Source: Bacteroidota bacterium (lineage in GTDB: Bacteria; Bacteroidota; Bacteroidia; Palsa-948). Taken from it: DNA of 41,121 nt. A program made the position numbers and the translations under genes. Position 1 is the stretch's first letter, and each line of letters begins with the position of its first letter. Positions 32,342-40,163 of the stretch are shown one piece after another. Under the pieces are notes generated by a model that saw only the letters and a program-made list of their open reading frames with translations, was not told the DNA's origin and searched no databases. Where the stretch lies: positions 1 through 41,121 of the forward strand of contig SCSP01000029.1 of the NCBI GenBank assembly GCA_004297845.1. The letters are read 5' to 3'.

Positions 32342-33481
32342 TCAAAAAGCGAATCTTATTCTTTTGTAATAATGTACAAATATTAATAATACCTGCATTA
32401 AATTGGGTAAAGGGTCACGCAAACTGATGTCATTCTTTGCTGTAAACAAATCTACCAATATCCGAAAGAACGACAGAGGCCTGCTCAGAAAATGGTACAA
32501 CTCACCGTTCAGCAGCCAGTGAAAGCGGATTTTTTTGTACTCTTCCTGCTGTCCTATGTTTTCACCCTTCACATTTTTAACAAGACAAAGAGGAAAATTA
32601 ACCCCGGAGGCAAGGGCCAGTTCCAGCGACCCCCAGAATTTAGGGTTGATCTCCATTAGTTTATAGCTGCCGTCTTTACTGTCCTTTTTAAACTCCACCA
32701 TGGCCACTCCGTTCCATTTAAGGTGATCAAGTATCTTCTTTCCGTGCTCCATCAGTTGCTCATCGTAAATACCCTCTGCACATACGCTGGCCCCACCCGT
32801 AGCAGGATATTCCCGTATGCGCTTATGCATAAAACAATTTTTGCAAATCCCTTCCTCGTAATACGCAAAAAAACCGTATCCGTCTCCCTCCACATATTCT
32901 TGAATAATTGGCTGCGTAACCTCCTCCAGACCAAGCTCCTTTTTGATCCATAGACTTTTCTCCTCCAGCTCTTGCTTGCTGTTCACATAAGCGACCATAT
33001 TTCTTCCAAGTTCAAAGGGAGCCTTTACCACCACCGGGAAATCAACATACAGGTCTTTAATTTGAACATACGAAGAAACATAATAACTTTTTGGACAAGG
33101 CACCCCCAGCCGCTCTGCCAATTTATATGTTTCAAATTTGCTCGAGGCAAGTTCAAAACTTTCCCTGCCGGGAATTACCATTGCTGCATATTTCGAAATT
33201 TCAACGCGATTGGACGAACAGATTTTATGCGTTTGAAATCCCACCGGCATCAATAGATCATATTTGTCCCCCTTTAGGATCTCCAGCAATTGTTTATAAC
33301 ATGTATCTTCCGAAGTTCGGGGATTTGTAACGACAAATTTTCGGGAAACATATCTGGAAAAAAAACTGAGAGATGCCCTATGGTACCCAACAACGTGCAG
33401 TTCAATATCCTTCATAATACCCATATACCTGACAATCGCCAGCGTGTTGTAGTTAGCAGCGTCTAATATCAATATCTTCAT
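32342..33481 (-). CDS. ATP-grasp domain ligase
   Basis: ATP-grasp enzymes form C-N or C-C bonds through acyl-phosphate intermediates. The 379-residue protein has an N-terminal Rossmann-like part, then VVKAPFELGRNMV (nucleotide loop with basic residues), PIIQEYVEGDGYGFF (adenine and phosphate contacts), VAMVEFKKDS, and EINPKFWGSLELALASGVNF, the Mg-binding EINP.F.GS motif. It resembles carbamoyl-phosphate-synthase-like ATP-grasp proteins found in surface polysaccharide and natural-product clusters. The protein may attach an amino acid or similar acyl group to a sugar. It overlaps the deacetylase-like gene by 4 bp (33478-33481). Confidence 0.9.
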   Translation of the reverse strand: MKILILDAANYNTLAIVRYMGIMKDIELHVVGYHRASLSFFSRYVSRKFVVTNPRTSEDTCYKQLLEILKGDKYDLLMPVGFQTHKICSSNRVEISKYAAMVIPGRESFELASSKFETYKLAERLGVPCPKSYYVSSYVQIKDLYVDFPVVVKAPFELGRNMVAYVNSKQELEEKSLWIKKELGLEEVTQPIIQEYVEGDGYGFFAYYEEGICKNCFMHKRIREYPATGGASVCAEGIYDEQLMEHGKKILDHLKWNGVAMVEFKKDSKDGSYKLMEINPKFWGSLELALASGVNFPLCLVKNVKGENIGQQEEYKKIRFHWLLNGELYHFLSRPLSFFRILVDLFTAKNDISLRDPLPNLMQVLLIFVHYYKRIRFAF

Positions 33482-34770
33482 CCGGATTGATCCGCTTTCA
33501 GGTATTCATTGATGATTTGCCGATCGGTAAGGCACTGAAATTTTCGTTCATAAAGGTAGTCCAATATTTTTTTATACTCCCCAAGGTATCCGGCATACTT
33601 ATGATCGGTAAAAAAAGTATTGTGCCATAACACGGAATGCAGGCAGTTCTGTTCATTTTTTTCAAAGAAGGTGATTACGCTTTTTGCAGTTTCCTTCACA
33701 GGCAACTTCATATACCTTTGAAATGTTCCGTCCATAACATTCAGGGGCGCTTCAATGAAACTATATGACTTCCTCGTCTCAAAATTATAGGGCTGAAAAG
33801 GGAGTCCGTAGCTGTTCCTGAATCCGTGCATTTCGGCAAAGCCCAAACTTGCGTCTAATTGCAGCTTTGCGTTTTCAATGTCATCCCAGGCCTGAGGTAA
33901 ATTAAATTTCAGGTAATGATACCGGTTGCTTACAGGATTAAATCCCGATTTTTCTATTTCAATTTTGAGAGTATCGGGAGAAATGCTTTTATGCAAGCCG
34001 TTGGAACTGCCGTTATCCCCAATTTGTTTTATACTGTTTTGGATTGCTGGCGATTGAATATCATAATCCGCATTCACCGATCGTTCATTCACTTTTCCTT
34101 TACTTACAATCCAGAAAAATGTTGACCGGAAGTCGTACTCGCTTTCAATCTTCATGATCTTATCCATGTTCAACCAATCCGGCCTGCTCATTACCGCATT
34201 CGCAAGTAATTTAAATAACACCCCGAATTTTCCCTGCTTGATTGCAACCAGTCCGTCCTGCATAAGCGCACCGTGTATGCTATCAATATCGTGAGAGAGA
34301 AATACTTTTGAGGGAAGGCCCTGCTTTTTATATCTGGATAACTGCGGACATTGCTCAACAACCTTGTCAAAACAATTCTGAACCAGATTCTCGTGAATAT
34401 TTTTGTATTTGCACTGATAACTGTCCGCGTAGCGAAATCTCTCCAGTTCATCAAATTGCTGCACATGGTATTCCTGAAAGCTGTTGATCATGTAAAAGGC
34501 AGTTGCCAGATGATCGATTCGTCCATCCGCTGTCCGGATGAGGCAATCGTTTTGAAAATGCTGCTGATGCGAAAAAATATTTTTGCTTAACGCTTTGTAG
34601 AATTCAACAGCTATCGGCAGCTCCGATCCGGGACTGTCATCAATCAGCAGATCGGCATACGTTTTATCCTCTACCATCTCATAGGAAATATTCTTATTCT
34701 TTGCCAAAACATCCCATATGTAAAGCAATTCATTCCCGAAAATGAAATTGGCGGGGATACATATCTTCAT
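33478..34770 (-). CDS. Polysaccharide deacetylase-like protein with an N-terminal extra domain
   Basis: The 430-residue protein has a CE4/NodB-like C-terminal half: LSHDIDSIHG (the first catalytic aspartates and metal contacts), STFFWIVSKG, GSSNGLHKSI, and HSVLWHNTFFTDHKY near the C-terminus. The N-terminal 130 residues resemble the extra domain (DUF7033 type) that precedes the deacetylase domain in some Bacteroidota proteins. The TFDDGP motif of standard deacetylases is modified to SHDID, as in this subgroup. No signal peptide is visible, so a cytoplasmic substrate such as a lipid- or nucleotide-linked sugar is likely. It is translationally coupled to the ATP-grasp gene by a 4-bp overlap. 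Confidence 0.8.
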   Translation of the reverse strand: MKICIPANFIFGNELLYIWDVLAKNKNISYEMVEDKTYADLLIDDSPGSELPIAVEFYKALSKNIFSHQQHFQNDCLIRTADGRIDHLATAFYMINSFQEYHVQQFDELERFRYADSYQCKYKNIHENLVQNCFDKVVEQCPQLSRYKKQGLPSKVFLSHDIDSIHGALMQDGLVAIKQGKFGVLFKLLANAVMSRPDWLNMDKIMKIESEYDFRSTFFWIVSKGKVNERSVNADYDIQSPAIQNSIKQIGDNGSSNGLHKSISPDTLKIEIEKSGFNPVSNRYHYLKFNLPQAWDDIENAKLQLDASLGFAEMHGFRNSYGLPFQPYNFETRKSYSFIEAPLNVMDGTFQRYMKLPVKETAKSVITFFEKNEQNCLHSVLWHNTFFTDHKYAGYLGEYKKILDYLYERKFQCLTDRQIINEYLKADQSG

Positions 34771-34792
34771 GGAATAATATGAAAAGTAATGC

Positions 34793-35722
34793 TTATTTTA
34801 CGAATAAAGATTTTGGCAGTGTCCCGAGGTGTGAATCGAGCAGACAGAATATGTTGTCATCATTCCTGAATTTCCCACCCTTCTCCACTTCAAAAAGTTT
34901 CGAAATTGTATTTTTACTTTTTCTTAGTTGGTAAAAACGATACTTATTAATTTTTTCCAAATACCCGACCGCATCCTCCTCCCCGGGCTTGATCAATGCC
35001 TTCATGTACTCGATGCATATAATGGGCGCGTCTTTTCCCGTAAGAAGTTTTTCTGCGCCTCTCAACACCTCCAGTTCAAAACCTTCCACATCAATTTTCA
35101 TCATCCTTACTTTTGATACTCCTTCCTTTGCCAGAACGGAATCCAGTCTGTCGATCTCCACCATCTCACGAGGATCGCTGCTGTTCAGTTCAACCATGGA
35201 AGGGCATCCCCGGTCCGTATAGATCGGAATGCTTCTTGTTTCATTTCCCAATCCCATTTTAAAGGCAGAAATGTTTGAAAACCGATTATGCGAAATACTT
35301 TCCGAGAAAACGTCATAGCTTTTTCTTGTCGGTTCAAAAGCAAACACCTTGCCTAAGCTACCCATCATCTTTGCCGCGTATAAGGACATAAGGCCCACGC
35401 TGGCGCCAACATCTAAAAAAACATCGTTGGGGCTCAGGCATTGCTTTAGTACGTCCAACGTGCCGGCTTCATAAAATCCAAGATAATATATCTCATGTAT
35501 TTCGAAGTTTTTTTCTGCATTCAGAACAATATCGAAGCCATAAATCGTTGGACAAAGGACCTGTTCCTTAAGCGGAGGAAGAACTAGCCCTGAGATGAGC
35601 CGAGAGAGCTTACGACTTCCTGGAAACCGGAATTTGTTAAACAAAAAATCAGCAGCGGCATGACAAAAACCAAATTGTTTTTCCAATTGTCGAGAGTGCA
35701 GAGATGTTCTTTCCGTTATCAT
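34793..35722 (-). CDS. FkbM family methyltransferase
   Basis: FkbM methyltransferases add methyl groups to hydroxyls of sugars and other compounds. The 309-residue protein has the SAM-binding site FLDVGASVGLMSLYAAK, then VFAFEPTRKSYDVF, and the FkbM-type C-terminal motif MMKIDVEGFELEVLRGAEKLL. It is the first gene of the five-gene operon, 22 bp upstream of the deacetylase-like gene. It is divergent from the flippase gene, with a 103-bp shared promoter region containing a TGCCGT...ACGGCA hairpin at 35732-35754. Confidence 0.9.
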   Translation of the reverse strand: MITERTSLHSRQLEKQFGFCHAAADFLFNKFRFPGSRKLSRLISGLVLPPLKEQVLCPTIYGFDIVLNAEKNFEIHEIYYLGFYEAGTLDVLKQCLSPNDVFLDVGASVGLMSLYAAKMMGSLGKVFAFEPTRKSYDVFSESISHNRFSNISAFKMGLGNETRSIPIYTDRGCPSMVELNSSDPREMVEIDRLDSVLAKEGVSKVRMMKIDVEGFELEVLRGAEKLLTGKDAPIICIEYMKALIKPGEEDAVGYLEKINKYRFYQLRKSKNTISKLFEVEKGGKFRNDDNIFCLLDSHLGTLPKSLFVK

Positions 35723-35760
35723 CTTTAAAATGCCGTACTTTTTACTGACGGCAATTCACA

Positions 35761-35768
35761 TATATTTG
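35761..35768 (+). promoter_or_regulatory. Bacteroidota -7 promoter motif upstream of the flippase gene
   Basis: TATATTTG is a full TAnnTTTG match, 57 bp before the flippase start codon. No matching element for the divergent FkbM gene was found at such quality. Confidence 0.5.
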
Positions 35769-35825
35769 CATTACATTCAAATGTACTCAGTTTTTTCTTT
35801 TATTTAATTCTGAATTTATCCGGGG

Positions 35826-37295
35826 ATGGGCAGTATCCAAAAGCAAGCGATCCAGAACACGATCATCTCCTATCTGGGAGTTGCGATTGGCTTCATAAAC
35901 ACGCTCGTACTGCAACCCACGATGCTCTCGACCGAAGAGGTTGGCTTAACACGAATCCTTTATGCTGTTTCGGCCCTTATTGCCACGCTGTTTCCGCTCG
36001 GGCTGAACGCATTCAGCATAAAATATTTTCCGAAATTCCGTAATTCAGGGAATGGGCATAACGGTTACTTTGGGCTTCTGCTGAGGATCGCGGTGATCGG
36101 GTACATATTAGTTGGCATCATTGTCATGCTGTTAAAAGGAAGCATCCTTGCGAAATACCAGAACTCTCCGCTTTTCGTAGAGTACTTTACGTACATTTTT
36201 CCCATGGCGCTTTTTATGGGCCTCATTTCAATACTTAGCGTGTACGCTGCGTGTCTTTTTAAAACCGCTTTCCCGTCCTTTCTGAATGAAATATTTATTC
36301 GCATCGCTACAATGACCATCGTTTCACTTTATTTTCTGAAGCTGATCGATTTTCACATTTTCATTTTTCTGTTCATGGCTTCGCTGGGAGTGCAGGTTAT
36401 TGGTCTGCTCATTTACGTGCTTCGGGTAGATAAAGTATCACTGAAGGTGAACTGGAAGTTTGTCAGAACCTTTGAGATAACAAAAACCGCCCATTACGTA
36501 TTCCTTCTCTCACTTGCCGCCCTGGCCTCGATGGCCATTCGAAATACCATTGATAACATCCTGATAGGAAGTTACCTGGATCTGGAGCAGGTTGCCGTAT
36601 ACAGCGTGGCATTTCTCATCGCCAGCATGATCGAAGTCCCCGCGGGATCGCTCTCAAGGATCGCTGACCCGAAAATTTCCGATGCCATCGCCCGTAACGA
36701 CCTGAGGCTGATTCAGGAAGTGTACTACAAATCCACCCGGTTGCTTATGATCCTCGGGGGAATACTGTTCACCGGATTATTCATCAATATCCACGAATTG
36801 CTTTCTTTATTGCCCGCACAATACCGAGCTGGCGGAAATGTGGCGATCATCATCGGCATCAGCGCCTTTTCAAACATGGCTACCGGAATGAACAGCTCAA
36901 TTATATATTACTCCGATAAATACAAACAAGGCTCCTTGATGCTCATCGGCATGGTCATACTCTCCGTTGCGCTGAACATGGTGCTCATCCCCGTTTGGGG
37001 GATAGAAGGTGCGGCTGTTGCTACCGCTGCTTCGCTGATCCTGTCCAACGTATTTAAAACACTGATCATTTACCGGGGATATCAGCTACAGCCCTTTGGA
37101 GGATATATTTTCATTGTGCTGGGGCTGATCGGTGTGTGTATCGTAGTGAATTATTTACTTCCGTCACTCCCCAATGCCATTCTGGATATCATCTACCGAA
37201 GCATTGTGGTAACTGCTATCTACGGTGCAGGAATTTATTTCAGCGGGATAGCCGGGGAAGCGGTTGATTTCGCGAAAAAACTTCTCAATCGTTGA
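35826..37295 (+). CDS. Oligosaccharide flippase / polysaccharide biosynthesis protein (Wzx-like, MOP superfamily)
   Basis: Flippases of this superfamily move lipid-linked oligosaccharides across the inner membrane. The 489-residue protein has about fourteen hydrophobic segments and the typical N-terminus with GVAIGFINTLVLQP and RILYAVSALIATLFPLG. It carries the GIEGAAVATAASLI block near the C-terminus. Length is normal for the family. It is divergent from the glycan operon and is the only export gene seen in the cluster, so it probably transports the product. Its last 11 bp overlap the convergent response-regulator gene. Confidence 0.9.
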   Translation: MGSIQKQAIQNTIISYLGVAIGFINTLVLQPTMLSTEEVGLTRILYAVSALIATLFPLGLNAFSIKYFPKFRNSGNGHNGYFGLLLRIAVIGYILVGIIVMLLKGSILAKYQNSPLFVEYFTYIFPMALFMGLISILSVYAACLFKTAFPSFLNEIFIRIATMTIVSLYFLKLIDFHIFIFLFMASLGVQVIGLLIYVLRVDKVSLKVNWKFVRTFEITKTAHYVFLLSLAALASMAIRNTIDNILIGSYLDLEQVAVYSVAFLIASMIEVPAGSLSRIADPKISDAIARNDLRLIQEVYYKSTRLLMILGGILFTGLFINIHELLSLLPAQYRAGGNVAIIIGISAFSNMATGMNSSIIYYSDKYKQGSLMLIGMVILSVALNMVLIPVWGIEGAAVATAASLILSNVFKTLIIYRGYQLQPFGGYIFIVLGLIGVCIVVNYLLPSLPNAILDIIYRSIVVTAIYGAGIYFSGIAGEAVDFAKKLLNR

Positions 37296-37980
37296 ACTTA
37301 TACCCCACTCCCCTCACCGAGAAAAAATGCTTGGGCTCGCGGGGATTTTTTTCGAAATACTTGCGGAAGTTCACAATATAATTGTCAATAGTGCGGGTGG
37401 AAGGATATACATCGTATTCCCAAACGGTTCTAAGAATATCTTCCCGGGAAACCACTTCGTTCTTGCGTTCGATCAGTAATTTAAGAAGCTGTATCTCGCG
37501 CTTTGGGAGGGAGCGTTTTTTTTCATCCCTGCCAAACACATCAAAGGTCAGAAAATTGATTTCGCATTTTCCAAAGCGATAGGTGTTCATTTCGCTTTTC
37601 CCCTCCTGCGATGTTATGCCTCTCCGCAGCAAAGACCCGACACGCAGCAAAAGTTCCTCCAGATTAAAAGGCTTGGCCAGATAATCATCGGCACCCAGCT
37701 TTAGACCCTGCACGCGCTCATCGCTGGCTCCTTTTGCGGTAAGAAAGATCACAGGCACCTTCGTGTTTTCCAGCCGTATTTTCCGGCAAAGGGTGTAACC
37801 GTCCATTTCGGGCAGCATTACATCCAGAATGATTAGGTCGAAATGAGCAGAACGAAACTGGTCGAACGCTATTTTCCCATCACGCGCTTCTGTTACTTCA
37901 TAACCCTCCATTTCCAGATTGAGTCGAATGGCGCTGCGGAGATTCTCTTCGTCTTCTACTAATAATATTCGGTGGGCCAT
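37285..37980 (-). CDS. OmpR/PhoB-family response regulator
   Basis: A two-component transcriptional regulator of 231 residues. The receiver domain (about 4-117) has the acidic pair E9/D10, the phospho-acceptor Asp53 in LIILDVMLPEMDG, the Thr/Ser in FLTAKG and the conserved Lys in YLAKPF. The C-terminal winged-helix domain ends with TIDNYIVNFRKYF and FSVRGVGYKF. Its sensor histidine kinase is not in the window, so the signal is unknown. The gene overlaps the flippase gene by 11 bp tail to tail. Upstream is a repeat region at 37984-38060. Confidence 0.95.
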   Translation of the reverse strand: MAHRILLVEDEENLRSAIRLNLEMEGYEVTEARDGKIAFDQFRSAHFDLIILDVMLPEMDGYTLCRKIRLENTKVPVIFLTAKGASDERVQGLKLGADDYLAKPFNLEELLLRVGSLLRRGITSQEGKSEMNTYRFGKCEINFLTFDVFGRDEKKRSLPKREIQLLKLLIERKNEVVSREDILRTVWEYDVYPSTRTIDNYIVNFRKYFEKNPREPKHFFSVRGVGYKFND

Positions 37981-38011
37981 TTGAAGGTATAAAGGTACTA
38001 ATTCGGCTACT

Positions 38012-38060
38012 TATGGTTAATGGCTAATGGAAAGGCTACCTTAACCATTAAACATTAGCC
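38012..38060. repeat. Inverted repeat of ATGGTTA/TTAACCAT units between two genes
   Basis: The left arm TATGGTTAATGGCTAATGG (38012-38030) pairs with the right arm CCTTAACCATTAAACATTAG (38039-38058). A GGTATAAAGGTA stretch like the unit at 9591 precedes it at 37985-37996. It separates the response regulator from yraN. Confidence 0.75.
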
Positions 38061-38066
38061 CTCCTG

Positions 38067-38429
38067 CTATGCTACCGGATGAAATGCATCTTCCACATGA
38101 TTAATCGCGTGACTTTTCCCGGTCAGGATCACACCGATGATATCAAACCTCACTTCCAGATCAAGATCATTTTTTTCGATGTATGCATTTACTGCCTTGA
38201 TCAGATTTTTTTGCTTCTGGCGATTTACAAATTCCTCAGGTTCTCCAAAAAAGCTTCCGCTGCGGGTTTTCACTTCAACAACAACCAGTGTATTATCTTT
38301 CTGAGCCAATATATCGATTTCTTCCCTCCCAAACCTCCAGTTCTTTTCAAGCAACGCGTACCCGTTTTGAGACAGAAACTCTGCGGCTAACTCCTCTCCT
38401 GCAAGACCTTTATCGTTATGCTCAGCCAT
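38067..38429 (-). CDS. yraN: YraN family endonuclease-like protein (UPF0102)
   Basis: The 120-residue protein is a YraN/UPF0102 protein, a family with a restriction-endonuclease-like fold and unknown substrate. It has the typical N-terminal GLAGEELAAEFLSQNGY, EIDILAQKDNTLVVVEVKTR (the D and E-V-K catalytic-type residues), and KQKNLIKAVNAYI. Length is normal. It is flanked on both sides by inverted repeats of different unit sequence. Confidence 0.95.
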   Translation of the reverse strand: MAEHNDKGLAGEELAAEFLSQNGYALLEKNWRFGREEIDILAQKDNTLVVVEVKTRSGSFFGEPEEFVNRQKQKNLIKAVNAYIEKNDLDLEVRFDIIGVILTGKSHAINHVEDAFHPVA

Positions 38430-38432
38430 CCC

Positions 38433-38510
38433 TTACAAATTACGAATTTTTAACGAATATACGAATAGAGCCGCAAAAGTATTCGTAATTCGGTTGATTC
38501 GTAATTCGTA
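38433..38510. repeat. Inverted repeat of ACGAAT-type units upstream of yraN
   Basis: The left arm TTACAAATTACGAATTTT then TAACGAATATACGAAT (38433-38466) faces the right arm ATTCGTAATTCGGTTGATTC then GTAATTCGTA (38481-38510). The unit order is nearly the same as in the repeat at 6034-6133, 32 kb away. Confidence 0.82.
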
Positions 38511-38561
38511 GATTCTGGTATGATTGTTGGATTGTCCTCGTATGTGTCTCCAAAAAAAGAT

Positions 38562-38569
38562 TAATTTCG
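38562..38569 (+). promoter_or_regulatory. Near-consensus -7 motif upstream of the DUF4412 gene
   Basis: TAATTTCG matches TAnnTTTG at all but one position and lies 23 bp before the start codon at 38593. Confidence 0.35.
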
Positions 38570-38592
38570 TAACACTAAAAATTACTTATACC

Positions 38593-39231
38593 ATGAAAAA
38601 ACTAATTCTCTCTGTAACATTCGCGCTCACAGGCATGTTCATCGCAACTGCCCAGTCTTTTGAAGGCGTTATAGAATTCAAAAAGCAAACAACTACCGAT
38701 ACGGTAAACTATATCTACCACATTAAAGGGGATAAAGTTCGTCTGGATGAAATAGGCAGTAAATCAAAAAAGGTAGAAGGCAGTTTCATCATTGACCTGA
38801 AAACGAACAGCATGCTTTCCCTCAGCCACGATCGTAAAATGTACATTGAGCAGGCATCCGGAACTCCGGCTGTAGTTACCGGCAAGCCTGAGGTAAAAAA
38901 AACAGACAATGTAAAGACCATACAGGGCATGAAATGCACTGAATACATTGTAAAGAATCCGGAAGAAAAAGTGCAGGTTACCTACTGGATGGCTTCCAAT
39001 CATTATGATTTCTTCTTCAAACTTTTGAAAGTGCTGAACCGTAAAGATAAATCTGCGGTGTATGTGCAGCAGATCACCGGGGCAGACGGCATGTTCCCCT
39101 TCCTTTCAACGCAGGTAAATCTTGAGACCAACAAAGAAGAGGTAAAGATGGAAGTTACAAAGGTTGAAAAGAAAACCATTGACGCTGCCAAGTTTGACGT
39201 TCCGAAAGATTATCAGAAGTTTCAGAAATAA
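38593..39231 (+). CDS. DUF4412 domain periplasmic protein
   Basis: The 212-residue product has a signal peptide (MKKLILSVTFALTGMFIATAQ) and a DUF4412-type domain. Landmarks are FEGVIEFKK, YHIKGDKVRLDE, an IIDLKTNSMLSLSHDRKMYI block and the second half with TIQGMKCTEYIVKN and VTYWMAS. The function of the family is unknown. The ATG at 38593 is chosen, since the upstream TTG at 38524 would remove the signal peptide from the N-terminus and lies before the -7 motif. Its stop codon is only 3 bp from the stop of the convergent ldcA gene. Confidence 0.88.
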   Translation: MKKLILSVTFALTGMFIATAQSFEGVIEFKKQTTTDTVNYIYHIKGDKVRLDEIGSKSKKVEGSFIIDLKTNSMLSLSHDRKMYIEQASGTPAVVTGKPEVKKTDNVKTIQGMKCTEYIVKNPEEKVQVTYWMASNHYDFFFKLLKVLNRKDKSAVYVQQITGADGMFPFLSTQVNLETNKEEVKMEVTKVEKKTIDAAKFDVPKDYQKFQK

Positions 39232-39234
39232 TTA

Positions 39235-40131
39235 TCAGAAGGTAAGGCTACATGTAGCCTCTACCTTTAGTTTAGCCCTTCTGCCAAACAGGAGGGCTAA
39301 ATTTTTTGTGGTATGTCCGGCTGGAAAGCCGAAGCACACCGGATAATCAAATTCCGCCACAGATTCACAAATTATTTCTTCAGCCGTTTTTCCAAACGGC
39401 ACCTGATTATCCTTCATATCTGTCATTCCCCCTATGATCAACCCCTCCAGATGCGAGAGTTTTCCGGCCCGCTTCAGCGATATCATCATCCGGTCAATAT
39501 GATAGAGGTATTCGTCCAGGTCTTCAATGAACAATATCTTTCCGGAGGTGGAGATACCTGAACGGCTTCCTTTCAGCGCATAAAGCAAAGATAGGTTTCC
39601 ACCCACCAGAGATCCTTCCCCGCTACCCTTTCTGTTCAGGGGATGAGTTTTTATGGAATATGGATTTTTCTCCCCAAATAAATATTTTCTTAAAGTGTCA
39701 GCCGATTCCTCGTCCTTATTAAAATTAATGCACATGGTTGCATGCAGGGTTTCCACGCCAAAGTTCTGATGAATATGTGAATGGAGTACCGTAATGTCGC
39801 TGTAACCAATGATCCATTTCGGCTTTGCCTTAAATTTTTTAAAGTCTATCTTATCAATAATCCTGAGTGTTCCATAACCTCCGCGGGCGCTGATGATAGC
39901 TTTGACCGAATCATCATCCAGCATCTTCTGAAGGTCTTCCTTCCTTTGCGGATCACTTCCGGAGAACTGGTTCTCGCTCCCGAAAAGGTTTTTTCCGAAA
40001 ACAACTTTCAAACCCCACTTTTCAAAGGTATCCACCGCAAACTGAATTTCCTCTCTGGAAATTTTTCTTGCAGGGGCAATAATTCCGATCTTGTCGCCCT
40101 TTTTCAATGCCGGTGGAGAGATTATATCCAT
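39235..40131 (-). CDS. ldcA: LD-carboxypeptidase (peptidase family S66)
   Basis: S66 carboxypeptidases remove the terminal D-alanine from muropeptide tetrapeptides during peptidoglycan recycling. The 298-residue protein has IGIIAPARKIS at the N-terminus, ISARGGYGTLRI, the catalytic serine in WIIGYSDITVL, a Glu in LFIEDLDEYLYHIDRM, and the catalytic histidine in GFPAGHTTKNLALLFG. The HPLNRKGSGEGSLVGGNLSLL segment is normal for the family. The last residues, ATCSLTF, are encoded by the palindrome at 39241-39265 and are not family-conserved. It is divergent from metG and converges with the DUF4412 gene. Confidence 0.93.
   Translation of the reverse strand: MDIISPPALKKGDKIGIIAPARKISREEIQFAVDTFEKWGLKVVFGKNLFGSENQFSGSDPQRKEDLQKMLDDDSVKAIISARGGYGTLRIIDKIDFKKFKAKPKWIIGYSDITVLHSHIHQNFGVETLHATMCINFNKDEESADTLRKYLFGEKNPYSIKTHPLNRKGSGEGSLVGGNLSLLYALKGSRSGISTSGKILFIEDLDEYLYHIDRMMISLKRAGKLSHLEGLIIGGMTDMKDNQVPFGKTAEEIICESVAEFDYPVCFGFPAGHTTKNLALLFGRRAKLKVEATCSLTF
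39241..39265. repeat. GGCTACATGTAGCC palindrome at the ldcA 3' end
   Basis: GGTAAGGCTACATGTAGCC followed by TCTACC forms a palindrome with a perfect 14-bp centre. It encodes the last seven residues of ldcA (ATCSLTF), with the stop codon 3 bp beyond. Confidence 0.75.
39271..39307 (+). terminator. Intrinsic terminator for the DUF4412 gene inside the ldcA coding sequence
   Basis: The stem TTTAGCCCT (39271-39279) and AGGGCTAAA (39293-39301) is a perfect 9-bp match with a 13-nt loop, followed by TTTTTT (39302-39307). It faces the plus strand and lies 40 bp after the DUF4412 stop, within the convergent ldcA gene, where it encodes NLALLFGRRAKL. Natural selection for both roles is plausible. Confidence 0.6.
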
Positions 40132-40144
40132 CTTTTCATTTGAT

Positions 40145-40152
40145 TATCTTTG
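40145..40152 (+). promoter_or_regulatory. Bacteroidota -7 promoter motif upstream of metG
   Basis: TATCTTTG is a full TAnnTTTG match, 14 bp outside the divergent ldcA start. The resulting metG leader contains the tandem repeat at 40164-40200. Confidence 0.5.
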
Positions 40153-40163
40153 CCGAAGTTAAA

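Noticed and set aside
37300-37330. CCCCACTCCCCTCACCGAG at the response regulator 3' end as a palindrome-element copy
   Set aside because: It encodes the conserved FSVRGVGYKF end of OmpR-type regulators, with no hairpin.
39600-39660. HPLNRKGSGEG segment of LD-carboxypeptidase as another GC-rich palindrome insertion
   Set aside because: The DNA hairpin is weak, and HPLNR.G.GEG.LVGGNLSLL is a normal block of S66 family proteins.
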